From NCBI GenBank assembly GCA_029204225.1, contig CM055096.1:37521460-37585459 (forward strand): a stretch of 64,000 nucleotides of DNA, given 5' to 3'. Below the pieces are notes generated by a model, which saw only the letters and a program-made list of their open reading frames with translations, was not told where the DNA came from and did no database searches. Source of the DNA: Diphasiastrum complanatum. Taxonomy: Eukaryota > Streptophyta > Lycopodiopsida > Lycopodiales > Lycopodiaceae. Of this stretch, positions 1 to 11,575 are shown piece by piece (position 1 is the first letter of the stretch; each line of letters starts with the position of its first letter). The translations under genes were made by a program, and so were the position numbers.

Positions 1-1139
1 GCCAAGACAAGCCTAACTCTAGCTAATAAGTGAGAGGGATTTGGCACCCTGTGTGTGTAAGTCCAACCCGATGATCACATAGCTATTTGATTAGTTACAA
101 GATAATAAAAGGACTTTAGGCCTTTTTGCGGGACTTTTAATGTCGCAGGTCTAAATGTGAAGTTAGTGAATAAAGTTGGGGTTGCCACCAGATTTCAATT
201 TCAAATTGGTTCCCTCCAATTATTGAATGAGTTCCCACTCTTTTTTAAAATTTGAATAGTTAGGGAGGTAGGAGTTAGCCAATAGGAATTGGGGCACCCA
301 TCTCCTAAATTTCTTATATAAGTAACAATTTTGAATGATTGTACATGTTCTCTCTTTATTTCAATACAAGCAAATTGGCTCTCTTATGGATCGGATTTGT
401 GAATGTCCTTGCTCTTTATCACTTTCTCTCCATCTCACATATTTTCTTTGTATCTGCTAAGTGCTGGATTTAAAGTTTATTGGAATGGCTATTTCTTATG
501 CTTTTTTGTGAGAGAGAAGGGAAGAGACAGAAAGAGTAAGTTATCATCATTGTGGATTTAGTGTTAATGGATGTAGGGTTAATGCTTAGTGCTAATGGAT
601 CTTAGAACTAATTGTGAATCATCCTCGCATGTTGGATTTGTTTTATGCTATCGCTCTCATGGGATCGAACCTCCGCGTGATGACTAACTTCATCTCCTTG
701 ATGCTTGTGTGCTTGGATCTAGGGTTGAACATGTGGATCCTTGTTAGTTAAGTTAACTAAGTAAAGTGGACTTTCCATGCAACTCCACTATAGGAATTCG
801 AGCCTCTTTGATGTAGGGAAACATTGGCATATTTTGCCATATTGTGAATATTGAGATTTTGGTGTTTTGGGCTCATTCTCTCTCTACCCGAGTTTTATGA
901 CTTGATTTTCTCTCTCTACCCAAGAGCAGGCTATTTTTCCCATAGTGAGCACTTAGAATTATTTTTGATATTTATTTCTTATAGTAAGAAGTTAGTTTTT
1001 TTAGTCTGATGTATGCCATTGTGCTCTTGCCTTAGATTTTTCAAGTAATCTATTCATTGATCAATCTTGTGCAATCACAACACCTCATTAAGATCATGTA
1101 AGGTATGTGGGAAAGTTCACACGTGCTTAAAGCTTCACA
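1..1139 (+). repeat. R1 repeat, copy a (LTR-like, left end off the window or at base 1)
   Basis: This stretch matches 33550-34637 almost base for base, and its last third matches 37125-37523. It contains a TATATAA-like box near 313 followed by a T-rich start region and ends in CTTCACA, as copy c also does. Long repeats with a promoter and a CA end are what LTRs look like, so I read R1 as an LTR (often solo). No coding sequence is seen in it. Strand is nominal: copies a, b and c are all in the same orientation. Confidence 0.7.
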
Positions 1140-2156
1140 ATGCTTTCACCATTAAGCAGCACATTGCCTCAATCATGTCCCACCAAGTCGATAGCCCTTA
1201 TAGCTAAACGATCGGCAACTATCCCGCACCGGCAGCTAACCACCCGTGCTTTACACTCGAATTCGAGCAGCATCTCTGTATCAATGGTTAACCCGTATAG
1301 TTCAAATATATCGCCCCGCCCCCCACAAGGCACAGATCATGCTTTCACCAACCTAGGCAGCACTTTGCCTCATCTGTCCTATGTGCAGACAATGCCAGGC
1401 TCGAACCGTGGGAACTGACCATGCTTACACCTTGAGGGCAATACTTCCATGCTTTCCAAGAGTATGCCAGCTATTGTTCAATTTAGTAAGACTTTAAAAT
1501 TCTGATAATGTCCATTGTATTATTACCAGTACGTGTTTTGGCCAAGTACTTTACCCTAACATTTATAATAGGCTTAGGGCAGATCCGTGCCATACCAATC
1601 CCTACAAATGTGGCGATCCCTTGTTCAAATCCATGTACCTTAAGGGCGCGTAGGTTATCAATACTTGTATTCTTGTATTAGAACTACCTTACTTGTAAGA
1701 AAAATGACAAAATCATTATCTGTGTACCCCGAGTTTATATATGGATGTTTATCATTGCTAAATGAGAGACAAAACTATGATAGTTTGGGTTGTTCTTGTT
1801 ATAAATGTAAGTTGCCACCATTTCCTATAACCATTCGTAAGCATGACCATTTTCTATTATATACACCATTATCTTTTTGAAGAAACCAAATGTCTGTTAG
1901 CTTTCAGCCCTCAGTCTGAAAAAAAGACACGAAGCAAAAATGTTCGCGAACACCCTGACGAAGTGACACGAATGCAAAAAGTTCACAAAAGAAAATTATT
2001 CGTGATACAACAGGAGAAAGTCAAACAATGCAAAAGTCAGACGGCTCGAAGCGACACGAAAATCTTCGCGACACTTTTTGACCTTCACGCTCCAAAGGAT
2101 CAGGAAGATCATGCAAGTACCATGGACTACAAAACCTTGATCTGATATGATGACGT
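1140..2156. other. Non-coding flank with a degenerate internal duplication
   Basis: No gene is supported. Bases 1139-1185 and 1339-1385 are diverged direct copies (ATGCTTTCACC ... GGCAGCAC.TTGCCTCA ... TGTCC), with a third trace near 1418 and another at 53694-53745. Short open frames here (1140-1418, 1665-1880, 1843-2145) have no recognisable protein features. The remainder is unassigned. Confidence 0.4.
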
Positions 2157-2811
2157 TGTGAAAAATACAGATCCTAAGTGGATCTAAACTCCAAGATCAT
2201 TGGCTTGAATGCTTGCACTCCAAACTACATAAGCTAGGAATTGGCAACACATTCTATGCTACCTAGAATGCAAAGAACTTGATCAAAAAGCATTTATCAC
2301 AAATGGAAACTTCCATAAACATCAAGTGCGGCCCAAAATAGCATTATACAGTCCATAATACATCAGCCTACCACTTTTGGAAAGCACCTAAGATCATACA
2401 CAATAGCTTGAAGACAATACACACAACAATGCTCTCAATGGAGGAAGAAACAATGACAATGATCTATTGATCTCAATGAAGCATACAAAAGGTTTCTCCA
2501 ACCTGTTCTCCACGACTTCCCTACTATTTATGGATGAGGAAGATGACTCTCTCTCCTCTCTCTAGAAGGTACTTGACCCTAGATATTCCCTATATAGGAA
2601 AAATAGCTAAAAATGGCTTATATGACCAAAATACATCAAAATGGTCTCATTTTGAAGGGTATGAAGTTTGACACTTCATCATACTGAAAAAATACAGTAA
2701 ATAAAAACATTGTGGCCTGGTTCACACGTGTGAAACTCCAGAACCAAAACTATTTACAATTTTAGCCAATTTAGGCCTCAAACTAGCTAGGAAATGTTGA
2801 CAATTTTCACA
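2157..2811 (-). repeat. 3' LTR of the copia element
   Basis: About 655 bp, bounded by TGTGAAAA at the left and TTTTCACA at the right, a perfect 8-bp terminal inverted repeat. The right edge abuts the polypurine tract, which fixes the boundary. Bases 2157-2731 are repeated at 7932-8506; the last 80 bp (2732-2811) have no counterpart there. Confidence 0.9.
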
Positions 2812-3505
2812 CTCCCTCTTCAACATTGGATGCTAGTTTCAACATAGTCTTTGAGCACATTCCAAGATTAGATCTATGCATTAAATATAGGTCCTTTCCC
2901 AATGGTTTGGTGAAGATATCAGCCACACACTCCTTTGAAGAGACATGTTGAAGCTCCACCTCTTTGGCAATGACTTGATCTCTCACAAAATGGTGAGCAA
3001 TCTCAATGTGCTTGCTCCTTGCATGAAAAACAGGATTGCTTGCCAAGCTTTGGGCTGAAAGGTTATCACAAAGTATGATTGGAGTCTTCTCTGGTTCCAG
3101 CAAGTGAAGATCCAATAACATCCTCTTGATCCAAAGAATCTCCTTGGTGCATGTTGTTAATGCCTTGTACTCGGCTTCGGTGGAAGATAGAGAGATAGTT
3201 GGTTGCTTCTTTGATAGCCATGAGACCACTCCATCTCCAAGATAGATTGCAAAGGCACTTGTTGACTTCCTATCCATTTGATCACCTGCAAAATCTGAAT
3301 CTGAAAATCCACAAAGGTTAGGTGTAGTACCTCCATACAAGATGCCAAAATCTCTAGATCCCGAGATGTATCTAAGTACTCTCTTTCCTAGCTTCCAATG
3401 AGCCTCACTAGGATCTTGCATAAATTGACTTAGTTTACCAACCACAAAGCTTAGATCAGGTCTTGTGATGGTTAACCATATAAGAGATCCTATTAGCTTT
3501 CTATA
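2807..3505 (-). pseudogene. Copia pol C-terminus: end of RT and RNase H (out of frame with the main ORF)
   Basis: This is the last 230 or so codons of the copia polyprotein. It carries the RNase H signature: D in the segment near FSDSDFAGD, then KSTSAF, the SSTEAEY motif and the conserved SKHIEIAHHFVRD stretch, ending at a stop inside the PPT/LTR boundary as is usual for copia. The preceding frame (ending at 3493) stops just upstream of the expected conserved RKLIGSLIWLT-type segment, which lies in this frame. One indel near 3493-3505 therefore separates the two. It could be a real mutation or a base-calling error, because everything else in the element is intact. Confidence 0.9.
2812..2824 (-). 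promoter_or_regulatory. Polypurine tract of the copia element
   Basis: Reads GTTGAAGAGGGAG on the minus strand and lies immediately inside the 3' LTR. It would prime plus-strand DNA synthesis. The pol stop codon overlaps it. Confidence 0.8.
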
Positions 3506-6500
3506 GAGAGTAATTCCTTGAAGGATCTTTCATTACTTCTTGTAGTTAGCTTTACATTTGATTCCATAGGAGTAGAAACAACTTTACAATCTTCCATATG
3601 AAACCTTTTTAGAATAGAGTTAATATACTTTTCTTGACATATGAATGTAGATTTAGAAGTTCTAATAATCTCTATTCCTAAGATATAATGAAGTTTACCA
3701 AGATCTTGAATTTCAAACTCTCTTTTGAGTGCCATCTTGATTTCATCTATATCTAGATTGTTACCACCACTTAAGATAATGTCATCAACATAGATCAAAA
3801 GTAAAGTGATATCATTTTCATTCAATCTAAAGTAGAGAGAATGATCATACTCACTCATAACAAAGTTTTGAGAAAGTAAGAAGGAATTGAGCTTAGCATA
3901 CCAACTCCTTGGTGCTTGCTTTAGCCCATACAAACTCTTTTGGAGATAGCACACATGATTAGGCTCATCATGTGAAACATAGCACTCGGGTTGCTCCATG
4001 TAAATATCTTCTTCAAGATCACCATTCAAGAAGGCATTAGTAACATCCATTTGCCACATATCCCAATCATAAAGAGTTGCAAGAGAGATTAGGATTCGAA
4101 TAGTTACCATCTTTGCCACGGGTGCAAAGGTCTCATCATAGTCAATACCATATTCTTGAGCATACCCCTTTGCCACCAACCTTGCCTTGTACTTGTTGAT
4201 TGATCCATCTTGATTTGTCTTGATCTTGAAGATCCACTTACAACCAATTGCCTTCTTGTCCTTTGGAAGCTTTACCAACCTCCATGTGTTGCTTTTGATG
4301 AGTGCTTGATGCTCATGATCCATGGCTTGGATCCATTCCTTCTTTTGAATTGCTTCACCTACACAAGTTGGTTCATCAAAAGAGGTAAGAAAAGCAAAGT
4401 TAGAGTTGTCCACCACTTGCTTTCCTTTTTCATCATAGGTTAGCCTTGATGGCTTAGCCCTTTGCCTTTGAGTCTTCCTTGAAGTTTGCTTTGGAGTGGC
4501 ATCTCCATCTTCATCCAAGACATCTTGCACATCATGATGATTAGTAGGCACATCAACATCAACATCAACAACATTGGAAACATTCTCTTCATGAAAGATG
4601 ACATCCCTACTTATGACAACTTTCTTTGTAGAAGGAATGTACACTTTGTAAGCCTTGCTTACTTCACTATAGCCAACAAACACACCCTTCTTTGATGAAG
4701 GATCTTCTTTAGTTCTATCATCAAGTGTGATATTGACAAAACATGTACATCCAAAGATCCTACAATGCTTGACACTCGGCCTTCTACCATAAAGAACCTC
4801 ATGAGGAGTTTTACCATCCAAGGAAGCACTTGTCCATCTATTACATAGATAGTTAGCACATGCTAAAGCTTCCCCCCAAAAATACTTAGCAAGATTAGCA
4901 TGTAGTCTCATTGCCTTGGCACATTCACAAAGGGTTCTATTCTTCCTCTCGGCCACTCCATTCTGTTGTGGAGTCCTAGGACTAGACATCTCCCTCTTAA
5001 TCCCATGTGCTATACAAAAGTCTTTGAACCTATTTGAGGTGTATTCCCCTCCATTATCAGATCTTAAGCATTTGATCTTTGTATTGAATTGGTTTTCCAT
5101 TTCATTCTTGAACTTGACAAATGCAGCAAACACTTCATCCTTACTTTTAAGAAGATAGATCCAAGTATACCTACTAAAGTCATCAATGAAAGTTGCATAC
5201 ATCTTTGCCCCACCATTGCTAGTTGTACTAGAAGAATGAATATCAGAATGCACAAGTTGAAAAGCTTCTTTAGATCTAGAAGTAGATCTAGAATAAGCAA
5301 GTCTATGAGATTTGGACAAGGCACAATGTTCACAAACACTATTGTTTGCAACAAGACTTTTAGGGAGACCAAGAACAAGCTCTTTGTTTGCCATTACCTC
5401 CAAAGATTTGAAGTTGGGATGGCCCAACCTCTTGTGCCAAACTTCTTGGTTTGTCAATTGCTCCCTAGCCATACATCCTTCATGATTAGAGATCACACAT
5501 GCATCAAGCTTGAAAAGTTTACCATGCCTCCTACCTTGAGCAATCAAGGATCCACATTTACTTATCAAACATGCATCTCCAATGAACTCCACATCAAGTC
5601 CTTTGTCAATCATTTGACTTACACTAAGCAAATTCTTAGTGATTGAAGGAATGTACAAGACATTTTCAAGATTTGCTTTCCTATTTGTTGAAAGGGAAAT
5701 AGGAATAGTGCCTATGCCTTTGATGTCACATTGACCATCATTTGCAGTGTAGATGATGTTACCTTCTCCCTCATAAGACAATAAGGATGTAAAGTATTCC
5801 TTATGTCTTGTCATGTGAGATGAGGCTCCACTATCAATCCACCAAGGATCATTATCATCTATGTTGGCTAACAAACTTGAAGTCATAACAAGTGATTCAC
5901 ATGTGTTATGTTCTTCCTCATCTATTGTAAGATTTCCTTGCCTCTCTCCTTGCTCTCTTTTCTTCTTATAACATTCATTTGCAAAATGACCTTTTATCCC
6001 ACAATAAAAGCACTTGAACTTTGACTTATTGTTCTTAGTAGAAGAGGAAGAGGAAGAGTGATCATCATGATCAAAGTTACCACCTTTGGACCATTTCCCT
6101 TTGCCTTTACCTTTGCCCTTGAATTTGCCTTTTGTGAAGAAAGCCTCTTCACCTCCACCTTGCAAGGATGCACCATCAAGCTTTGATTGCAACCTATGTT
6201 CTTCAGCCAATAAGATTTCTTGCAAGTCAACCACACTTGGCAAGACTCTTTGAATGGCAAAACTTTGCACAAGGTTAGCATGTTCATTTAGCAAACCATT
6301 CAACATAACTTGGACTATTTCACCATCTTTTATGTTCTCATCAATGCATGCTAAATCATCACTTAGGGACTTAACTCTCAAGATAAATGCATGAGCACTT
6401 TCACCCTCTCTTTGCCTACTAGAAAATATTTGTCTCCTTAGGGTCAATACCCTAGATGTGGACTTTGATTCAAAGAGCTTCTTTAAGGCATTCCATGCCT

Positions 6501-6759
6501 CACTTGCACTTTGACACTTTCCAACTTCCTTGAGAAGTTCATTTGTAACATTCATTTTAATGATATGAAGAGCCCTTTTGGCCTTCTTATCAAACCTTTG
6601 TTGCTCTTGAAGTGTGAGAGGTCTCTCTTCAATTTCTGCAACTATGTCCATGAGTTCATTCAACTCAAGTAAGGACTCCATCCTCACTTTCCAAGTAGAG
6701 TAGTTTGATGAACTCAACCTTTCACTAGACTCTAGCATGATCCCACCATTGGAAGCCAT
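3493..6759 (-). CDS. Copia gag-pol polyprotein (gag, protease, integrase, reverse transcriptase)
   Basis: An uninterrupted 1088-codon ORF. Approximate residues: 10-60 DUF4219-like start (SSSNYSTWKVRMESLL); 60-190 UBN2-type gag; 248-262 zinc knuckle CFYCGIKGHFANEC; 310 protease DSGASSH; 440-500 GAG-pre-integrase (HKRLGHPNF, CEHCALSKSHR); 500-610 integrase catalytic core with D in HSD, D in RSDNGGEY and E in QNGVAERKNR; 830-1075 reverse transcriptase with KARLVAKGY, QMDVTNAFLNG, LYGLKQAPRSWY and catalytic YVDD near residue 990. All catalytic motifs are intact. Only the final RT/RNase H part is displaced by a frameshift. The first ATG follows a 1.15-kb leader and precedes the gag domain. It is probably recently mobile. 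Confidence 0.95.
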   Translation of the reverse strand: MASNGGIMLESSERLSSSNYSTWKVRMESLLELNELMDIVAEIEERPLTLQEQQRFDKKAKRALHIIKMNVTNELLKEVGKCQSASEAWNALKKLFESKSTSRVLTLRRQIFSSRQREGESAHAFILRVKSLSDDLACIDENIKDGEIVQVMLNGLLNEHANLVQSFAIQRVLPSVVDLQEILLAEEHRLQSKLDGASLQGGGEEAFFTKGKFKGKGKGKGKWSKGGNFDHDDHSSSSSSTKNNKSKFKCFYCGIKGHFANECYKKKREQGERQGNLTIDEEEHNTCESLVMTSSLLANIDDNDPWWIDSGASSHMTRHKEYFTSLLSYEGEGNIIYTANDGQCDIKGIGTIPISLSTNRKANLENVLYIPSITKNLLSVSQMIDKGLDVEFIGDACLISKCGSLIAQGRRHGKLFKLDACVISNHEGCMAREQLTNQEVWHKRLGHPNFKSLEVMANKELVLGLPKSLVANNSVCEHCALSKSHRLAYSRSTSRSKEAFQLVHSDIHSSSTTSNGGAKMYATFIDDFSRYTWIYLLKSKDEVFAAFVKFKNEMENQFNTKIKCLRSDNGGEYTSNRFKDFCIAHGIKREMSSPRTPQQNGVAERKNRTLCECAKAMRLHANLAKYFWGEALACANYLCNRWTSASLDGKTPHEVLYGRRPSVKHCRIFGCTCFVNITLDDRTKEDPSSKKGVFVGYSEVSKAYKVYIPSTKKVVISRDVIFHEENVSNVVDVDVDVPTNHHDVQDVLDEDGDATPKQTSRKTQRQRAKPSRLTYDEKGKQVVDNSNFAFLTSFDEPTCVGEAIQKKEWIQAMDHEHQALIKSNTWRLVKLPKDKKAIGCKWIFKIKTNQDGSINKYKARLVAKGYAQEYGIDYDETFAPVAKMVTIRILISLATLYDWDMWQMDVTNAFLNGDLEEDIYMEQPECYVSHDEPNHVCYLQKSLYGLKQAPRSWYAKLNSFLLSQNFVMSEYDHSLYFRLNENDITLLLIYVDDIILSGGNNLDIDEIKMALKREFEIQDLGKLHYILGIEIIRTSKSTFICQEKYINSILKRFHMEDCKVVSTPMESNVKLTTRSNERSFKELLSIES

Positions 6760-7912
6760 GATTCTAATGTTTCTTCAACTTTTAGGTTTTGTCCTAAAGC
6801 ACTTAGCACTCACTTTTCTCTCAACAAATGATAGATAAAGAGATCTATGAAGATTTAGGACCCTAAAACACTTCTATCTTGAACCTAGATGGTTTCCAAG
6901 CATAGAAAGGAAGATTGAAACACATGCAACACTTTGCACACACTAAGAATGGATTACAAAATCAAACCAACCTGAACACACTCTTGCTTAAGCTCTCAAA
7001 CTTTCCAGCAAGTGACCAAATCAAGTTATGGTGTGAAGAGTTACTTGCATTCTTAGAAAATACCCAAAACTAGGATGCCAAGATTACCTAGTAATGAACA
7101 AACTTGATCAACATATGATCAACACACTAAGATATTGATTCAACCTGTAAAACCACATGTAAACCACACTTCTAAAAGTTTATAAACTCCAGCAAGTGAT
7201 AAATACAAGATTTAGAGGTGAATGAATGCGCACACTTAGTGAATCACAAGACTAGCTTCACTATCTTGTCAAATCTTGGTGTTTAGATGTAGATCTAAGA
7301 TCACTTCACATGAGAATGTTCCTCAACCTGTTAAGAACCTGAAAACACACTTGCATAATGGTTAACACCTTCCAGCAAATGCTCCAATCAAATTACATAA
7401 GGAGAGTTACTTACATGCTCAACAAAGTACACCAAAAATTATGCCAAAATTGATGACAATCTTTACAATATGCTCTTCACAATGGAGCTTACAATATGTT
7501 CACCCAAAAAAGGGGATCTTTCATCCAAATGGGAGCTTTGCTCAGCCTTTAGGAGAATTACAACTCACTCAAAAGAGCATTTGTCATCCACTTAAGGAGA
7601 AGTTTCATCCACTTAAGGAGAGTGTTCATCCAAGAATGGAGATTGTCAACAATAGGATTGAAAAGAACATTGTTAGTATTGAATATGCACAAGCCTCACA
7701 ATCACAAATGATTAGGTGTTATGATCTGATCCAAAATAGTTTCTTTTCAGCCTCTGATCTTCAATAGACCTGAAATATGCTTTTGATCCACAAGTTCAAC
7801 TCACAAAACAAAGGTTAGTAAGATTTGATCAACAAAGCAATGCAAAATCATGCTAGAACTTGATCAAACATCCAAATATCACCAAAAATGGAATACTTAC
7901 TGTAAATAGAAG
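6760..7912 (-). other. Untranslated leader of the copia element
   Basis: About 1.15 kb between PBS and gag, longer than many copia leaders. It holds short direct repeats: CATCCACTTAAGGAGA occurs twice at 7588-7622, with a third diverged copy following. A small plus-strand open frame at 7441-7767 is in antisense and looks incidental. Packaging signals usually lie in this zone, but none can be identified by eye. Confidence 0.6.
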
Positions 7913-7931
7913 CCAACCAGCTCTGATACCA
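7913..7931 (-). promoter_or_regulatory. Primer-binding site, initiator-Met tRNA type
   Basis: On the minus strand it reads TGGTATCAGAGCTGGTTGG directly after the 5' LTR. TGGTATCAGAGC is the classic complement of the plant initiator methionine tRNA 3' end used by copia elements. Confidence 0.92.
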
Positions 7932-8506
7932 TGTGAAAAATACAGATCCTAAGTGGATCTAAACTCCAAGATCATTGGCTTGAATGCTTGCACTCCAAAC
8001 TACATAAGCTAGGAATTGGCAACACATTCTATGCTACCTAGAATGCAAAGAACTTGATCAAAAAGCATTTATCACAAATGGAAACTTCCATAAACATCAA
8101 GTGCGGACCAAAATAGCATTATACAGTCCATAATACATCAGCCTACCACTTTTGGAAAGCACCTAAGATCATACACAATAGCTTGAAGACAATACACACA
8201 ACAATGCTCTCAATGGAGGAAGAAACAATGACAATGATCTATTGATCTCAATGAAGCATACAAAAGGTTTCTCCAACCTGTTCTCCACGACTTCCCTACT
8301 ATTTATGGATGAGGAAGATGACTCTCTCTCCTCTCTCTAGAAGGTACTTGACCCTAGATATTCCCTATATAGGAAAAATAGCTAAAAATGGCTTATATGA
8401 CCAAAATACATCAAAATGGTCTCATTTTGAAGGGTATGAAGTTTGACACTTCATCATACTGAAAAAATACAGTAAATAAAAACATTGTGGCCTGGTTCAC
8501 ACGTGT
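7932..8506 (-). repeat. 5' LTR of the copia element, outer 80 bp missing
   Basis: It begins TGTGAAAAATACAG at the PBS side and matches 2157-2731. Similarity stops abruptly after ACGTGT, and the sequence continues as element A. The upstream end of U3 is deleted, which may weaken the promoter. Confidence 0.9.
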
Positions 8507-8933
8507 AGAGAATATTCTAGCATATTTTTGAGAATCTCTCGACCTACCTTTTGTATTCCTCCATTAAAAATGATGGCCACGTGAACATTATTCACACATG
8601 TGTACGCACACCCACATATCAAAACGGATATTGTTTCTTATTTATTTATTTATTTTCTTTTCACAAATGGTCTTCTGTCATTAAGATTGATCTGTCAAAT
8701 CATAGTTTGAAACTCTGAGACATGCACGTCCTTAAAATGACAGATGTCATGTCACCAATGACACATCATCATCCTCTCCACACCGCTTCTGCATATCACA
8801 AGTTATTTTCTATTTTTCTTCTTCACACTTTCTTCTTGCGTTTTCATGCTTTCCTGTGTTCAAAATTTTTGCGATCAAGCACTCTCTTACGATCTGTCGC
8901 GATCTATGGAGCTTTCGTGAATTATTCGATACA

Positions 8934-11575
8934 ATGGCTTTTGGATCGAGTTCTAGCTCCTCAATTACTTGGAAAGCATGCGCAGGAATCCGCCTGGCAT
9001 CAATCCAGTCCTTTTTGGATCAATGTAGGTTGGGAGATTTGAAAGTGGATCCTTTAGTCATTTTGTCTGAAGTCAGTACTGAATTTGTGAATTCCATCCA
9101 CGCAGTTTCTGAGGTGAATTTCAAAGTCCATGTGCGAGGCAAATTTTTTACTATCTCTGAAGAAGTGTTCAGCACAGCGCTGGGATTACCATTGGATGAT
9201 AAACTTGTTTCTACAAACAAAAATTCAGTGGATGAAGCTGCCCATTTTCTGAGTAACTGCTTCATACCCATGAAGGGATACAAAATTTCGATGATAAAGA
9301 ATACCACCTTTAAGCTGTTTTGTAAATACGCCAATCAAGCAATATTTTTGGTAGATGCGGCTGCAACCATTTATGTGCAAAATTTTGGATATATATTGGA
9401 CGCGCTAGCTAGTAATCCTGTTTGCTTCGGTGTTATCGCTTACAAGGCATTTTTGAGGTGGATTAAACACCAAAAAAAAATTGGAGTCAGAGCACACGTT
9501 TCGCGACTATGCGAACATTTTGGAGTGTTAAACGATCAAGAGAAAACCATGCTGATGGGACGGCTATTGCCTCCAAAACCCATTGACCTTTCTAGCCTCC
9601 TGACTGTTTTATCCATAGCTACCACAACAGATGTTGGTGCTTCTCAAATTGATGCACCTGCTATTACGACCATGGATACGGATGGAGCCGCTAATGCTGA
9701 TTTATCAAAGCCAATCTCTGCTTCAACCTCAGAGAAGCAGAAGAAAAGTTTAAGCTCCTCAGACAACGATGTCACTTAGTCTGACACTTAAGATAGTGGA
9801 CGAGCAGCACCATTAGGTGACACTGAGGCAACAGACGACCAAGAGGACGAACTAGCTAACCAGCCCCAATGCTTCCGCACCATGTTAGAATGAGCCAGAA
9901 ATTTAGTGGCTGAGGTTTATGAGTTTGACAAGTATCACCAGAAGCTCACCATGGAGTTTGTCAACTTAGAGAGGAAATTCCAAGACTCTCTTAATGAGTC
10001 TTTCGAGAAGATCGATTCGCTCAAATCAGACAACACGCAACTGATTGAACGAAATCATTCTCTCGAAACACAGCTTCAGACTACAATAAACAAAGCTCAT
10101 TCTTTGAAGCAGTCCAATAAGATGATTGAGGCCAAGTCTGTAGCTTTTCAGACTCAAAATGATTCTTCGAAACAACAGCTGCTGGCTGCAAATCAACACA
10201 ATGTAGCTCTCCAAAAACATTTACAAGAGGAGCGAATGACTCGAATAAAGATAGAAGCTACTCTTACTCTGTGCAGCAATGCAAGCTCGATCATAGTAGA
10301 CCTCACGAAACTGAACCAGCTCCAAGACCAGATGCTCAAAAAATTTTGAGTCGAGTTCTTGCAACCGCTCGAGGATGCGAAGGCACTTGTCGAGGAAGAG
10401 TTGGCTGAGTTGAAGGAGCTATCTAGTGATGACACCCCAACTTGCAGCGTGCCAGACTCTCACGAAGAATACCTTCAGGCCCTGCTTCACATTGATGATC
10501 TGACGCAACAAATTCACGTTGTGCCTGTCTGCTCGGGAATTACTGACCATCCAGAGTATTTGGAGACAGTCATGAAGATCGAGAAGCTCGAACAGGAGTT
10601 GTCAGATCTCAAGCAGCAGCTAGAAGACCAGAAGTTAGCTGCTGAGTTGCAAACTCAAGGCTTGGCCACAGTAACTACTCATGCAAAGCGAACACGACGA
10701 AATTAGTCGAAGGTATGTGCTGAAAGATTTCATGCATTTGCTGAATGATTCTGGAAGTGGTGTCCCCATGCATTTAACATTGAATTACAATGGCATGCGG
10801 ATTACATGATGCTACCAGGCGCAGTAGGCATCGCCTTCGACGATTGGACGCAACCTTGGGACAAGGATGACTTTCTCTGGTTATGGGCCCAACTATCTAT
10901 CAAGCAAGAAAGATGTTTCTGCTGGGGCATAATTTAGGGTAAATTCCAAGTCGTGCCTTTTGGTTCAGCAGAGTTATACATAAGCTCTTCTGCTATTATG
11001 CTCTCGAATACATTCGAATCAAATAATTCCAATTTTTGCGAAATGAAGACAATAAGTGACATTTTTGGAAGCGAAAGTCGTAGTTTCAACTGTACAAACC
11101 ACAAATTGTTGCAAATCTAGGCGCTTTCAACGATGTAGGATTGCTGATTAATGTAAATATGGCCTATCCTGAACTTTTCAATCTTTAGATGGATTGGGAG
11201 CAAAACCTTGCAGATTATTTTGCGGAGATTTGACACAATTTGCAAGACAGAAGGAAGTCAGTACGTTATAAACAATTCTGTACATATTCATTTTGGCAGC
11301 TTGGCACCTTTGCGACAAAGACGTTGTTTTTCGTTCAGAATCTTTATGTTAAAAGCTCTTTCATAAGATTTTCAGCTCACTATTGTAAAGAAATCACACT
11401 ACGTAGTGATTCAGATGTAGACAAAAAGTTAATTTAGGAGTTGTTCAATGCAACATTGCTCCCCGTTAAGCTTCAAGAATTCAGCAACCTACTAGTTGGT
11501 CGTTATACGAAATCCAAAGAAGACTTTATGTTGATTGAGGCTCAACAAATTTGGAGTTTGCCAGAAACTACATGA
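8934..11575 (+). pseudogene. Large post-pol ORF of gypsy element A (plant-transposon-type N-terminus, coiled-coil middle)
   Basis: The frame from ATG 8934 runs to 10706 without any frameshift; four in-frame stops interrupt it (9777 TAG, 9789 TAA, 9891 TGA, 10347 TGA), each one C-to-T step from CAG, CAA or CGA. The N-terminal 200 residues (for example VHVRGKFFTISEEVF, ALGLPLDDK) resemble the 'putative plant transposon protein' domain seen beside gypsy pol; that is a family impression, not a search result. Residues about 220-290 are Ser/Thr-rich, and about 320-590 are heptad-rich coiled coil ending in a basic KRTRRN. Coding-like sequence continues in the same frame past a TAG at 10704 to about 10990 and then in another frame to 11575 with further stops. 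Function is unknown. It could be an env-like or accessory structural protein. Confidence 0.7.

Larger units (their letters stand above)
2157..8506 (-). mobile_element. Young Ty1/copia LTR retrotransposon, nearly complete
   Basis: The order on the minus strand is 5' LTR (7932-8506, outer end truncated), PBS (7913-7931), leader, gag-pol ORF (6759 to 2807, one frameshift), PPT (2812-2824) and 3' LTR (2157-2811). The two LTRs are almost identical where they overlap; I see one clear difference (GCGGCCC at about 2330 versus GCGGACC at about 8103), so insertion was recent. No target duplication can be read because the right end is truncated and joins element A directly. Confidence 0.93.

Noticed and set aside
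5089-5646. 185-codon plus-strand frame
   Set aside because: Antisense shadow of the intact copia integrase region.
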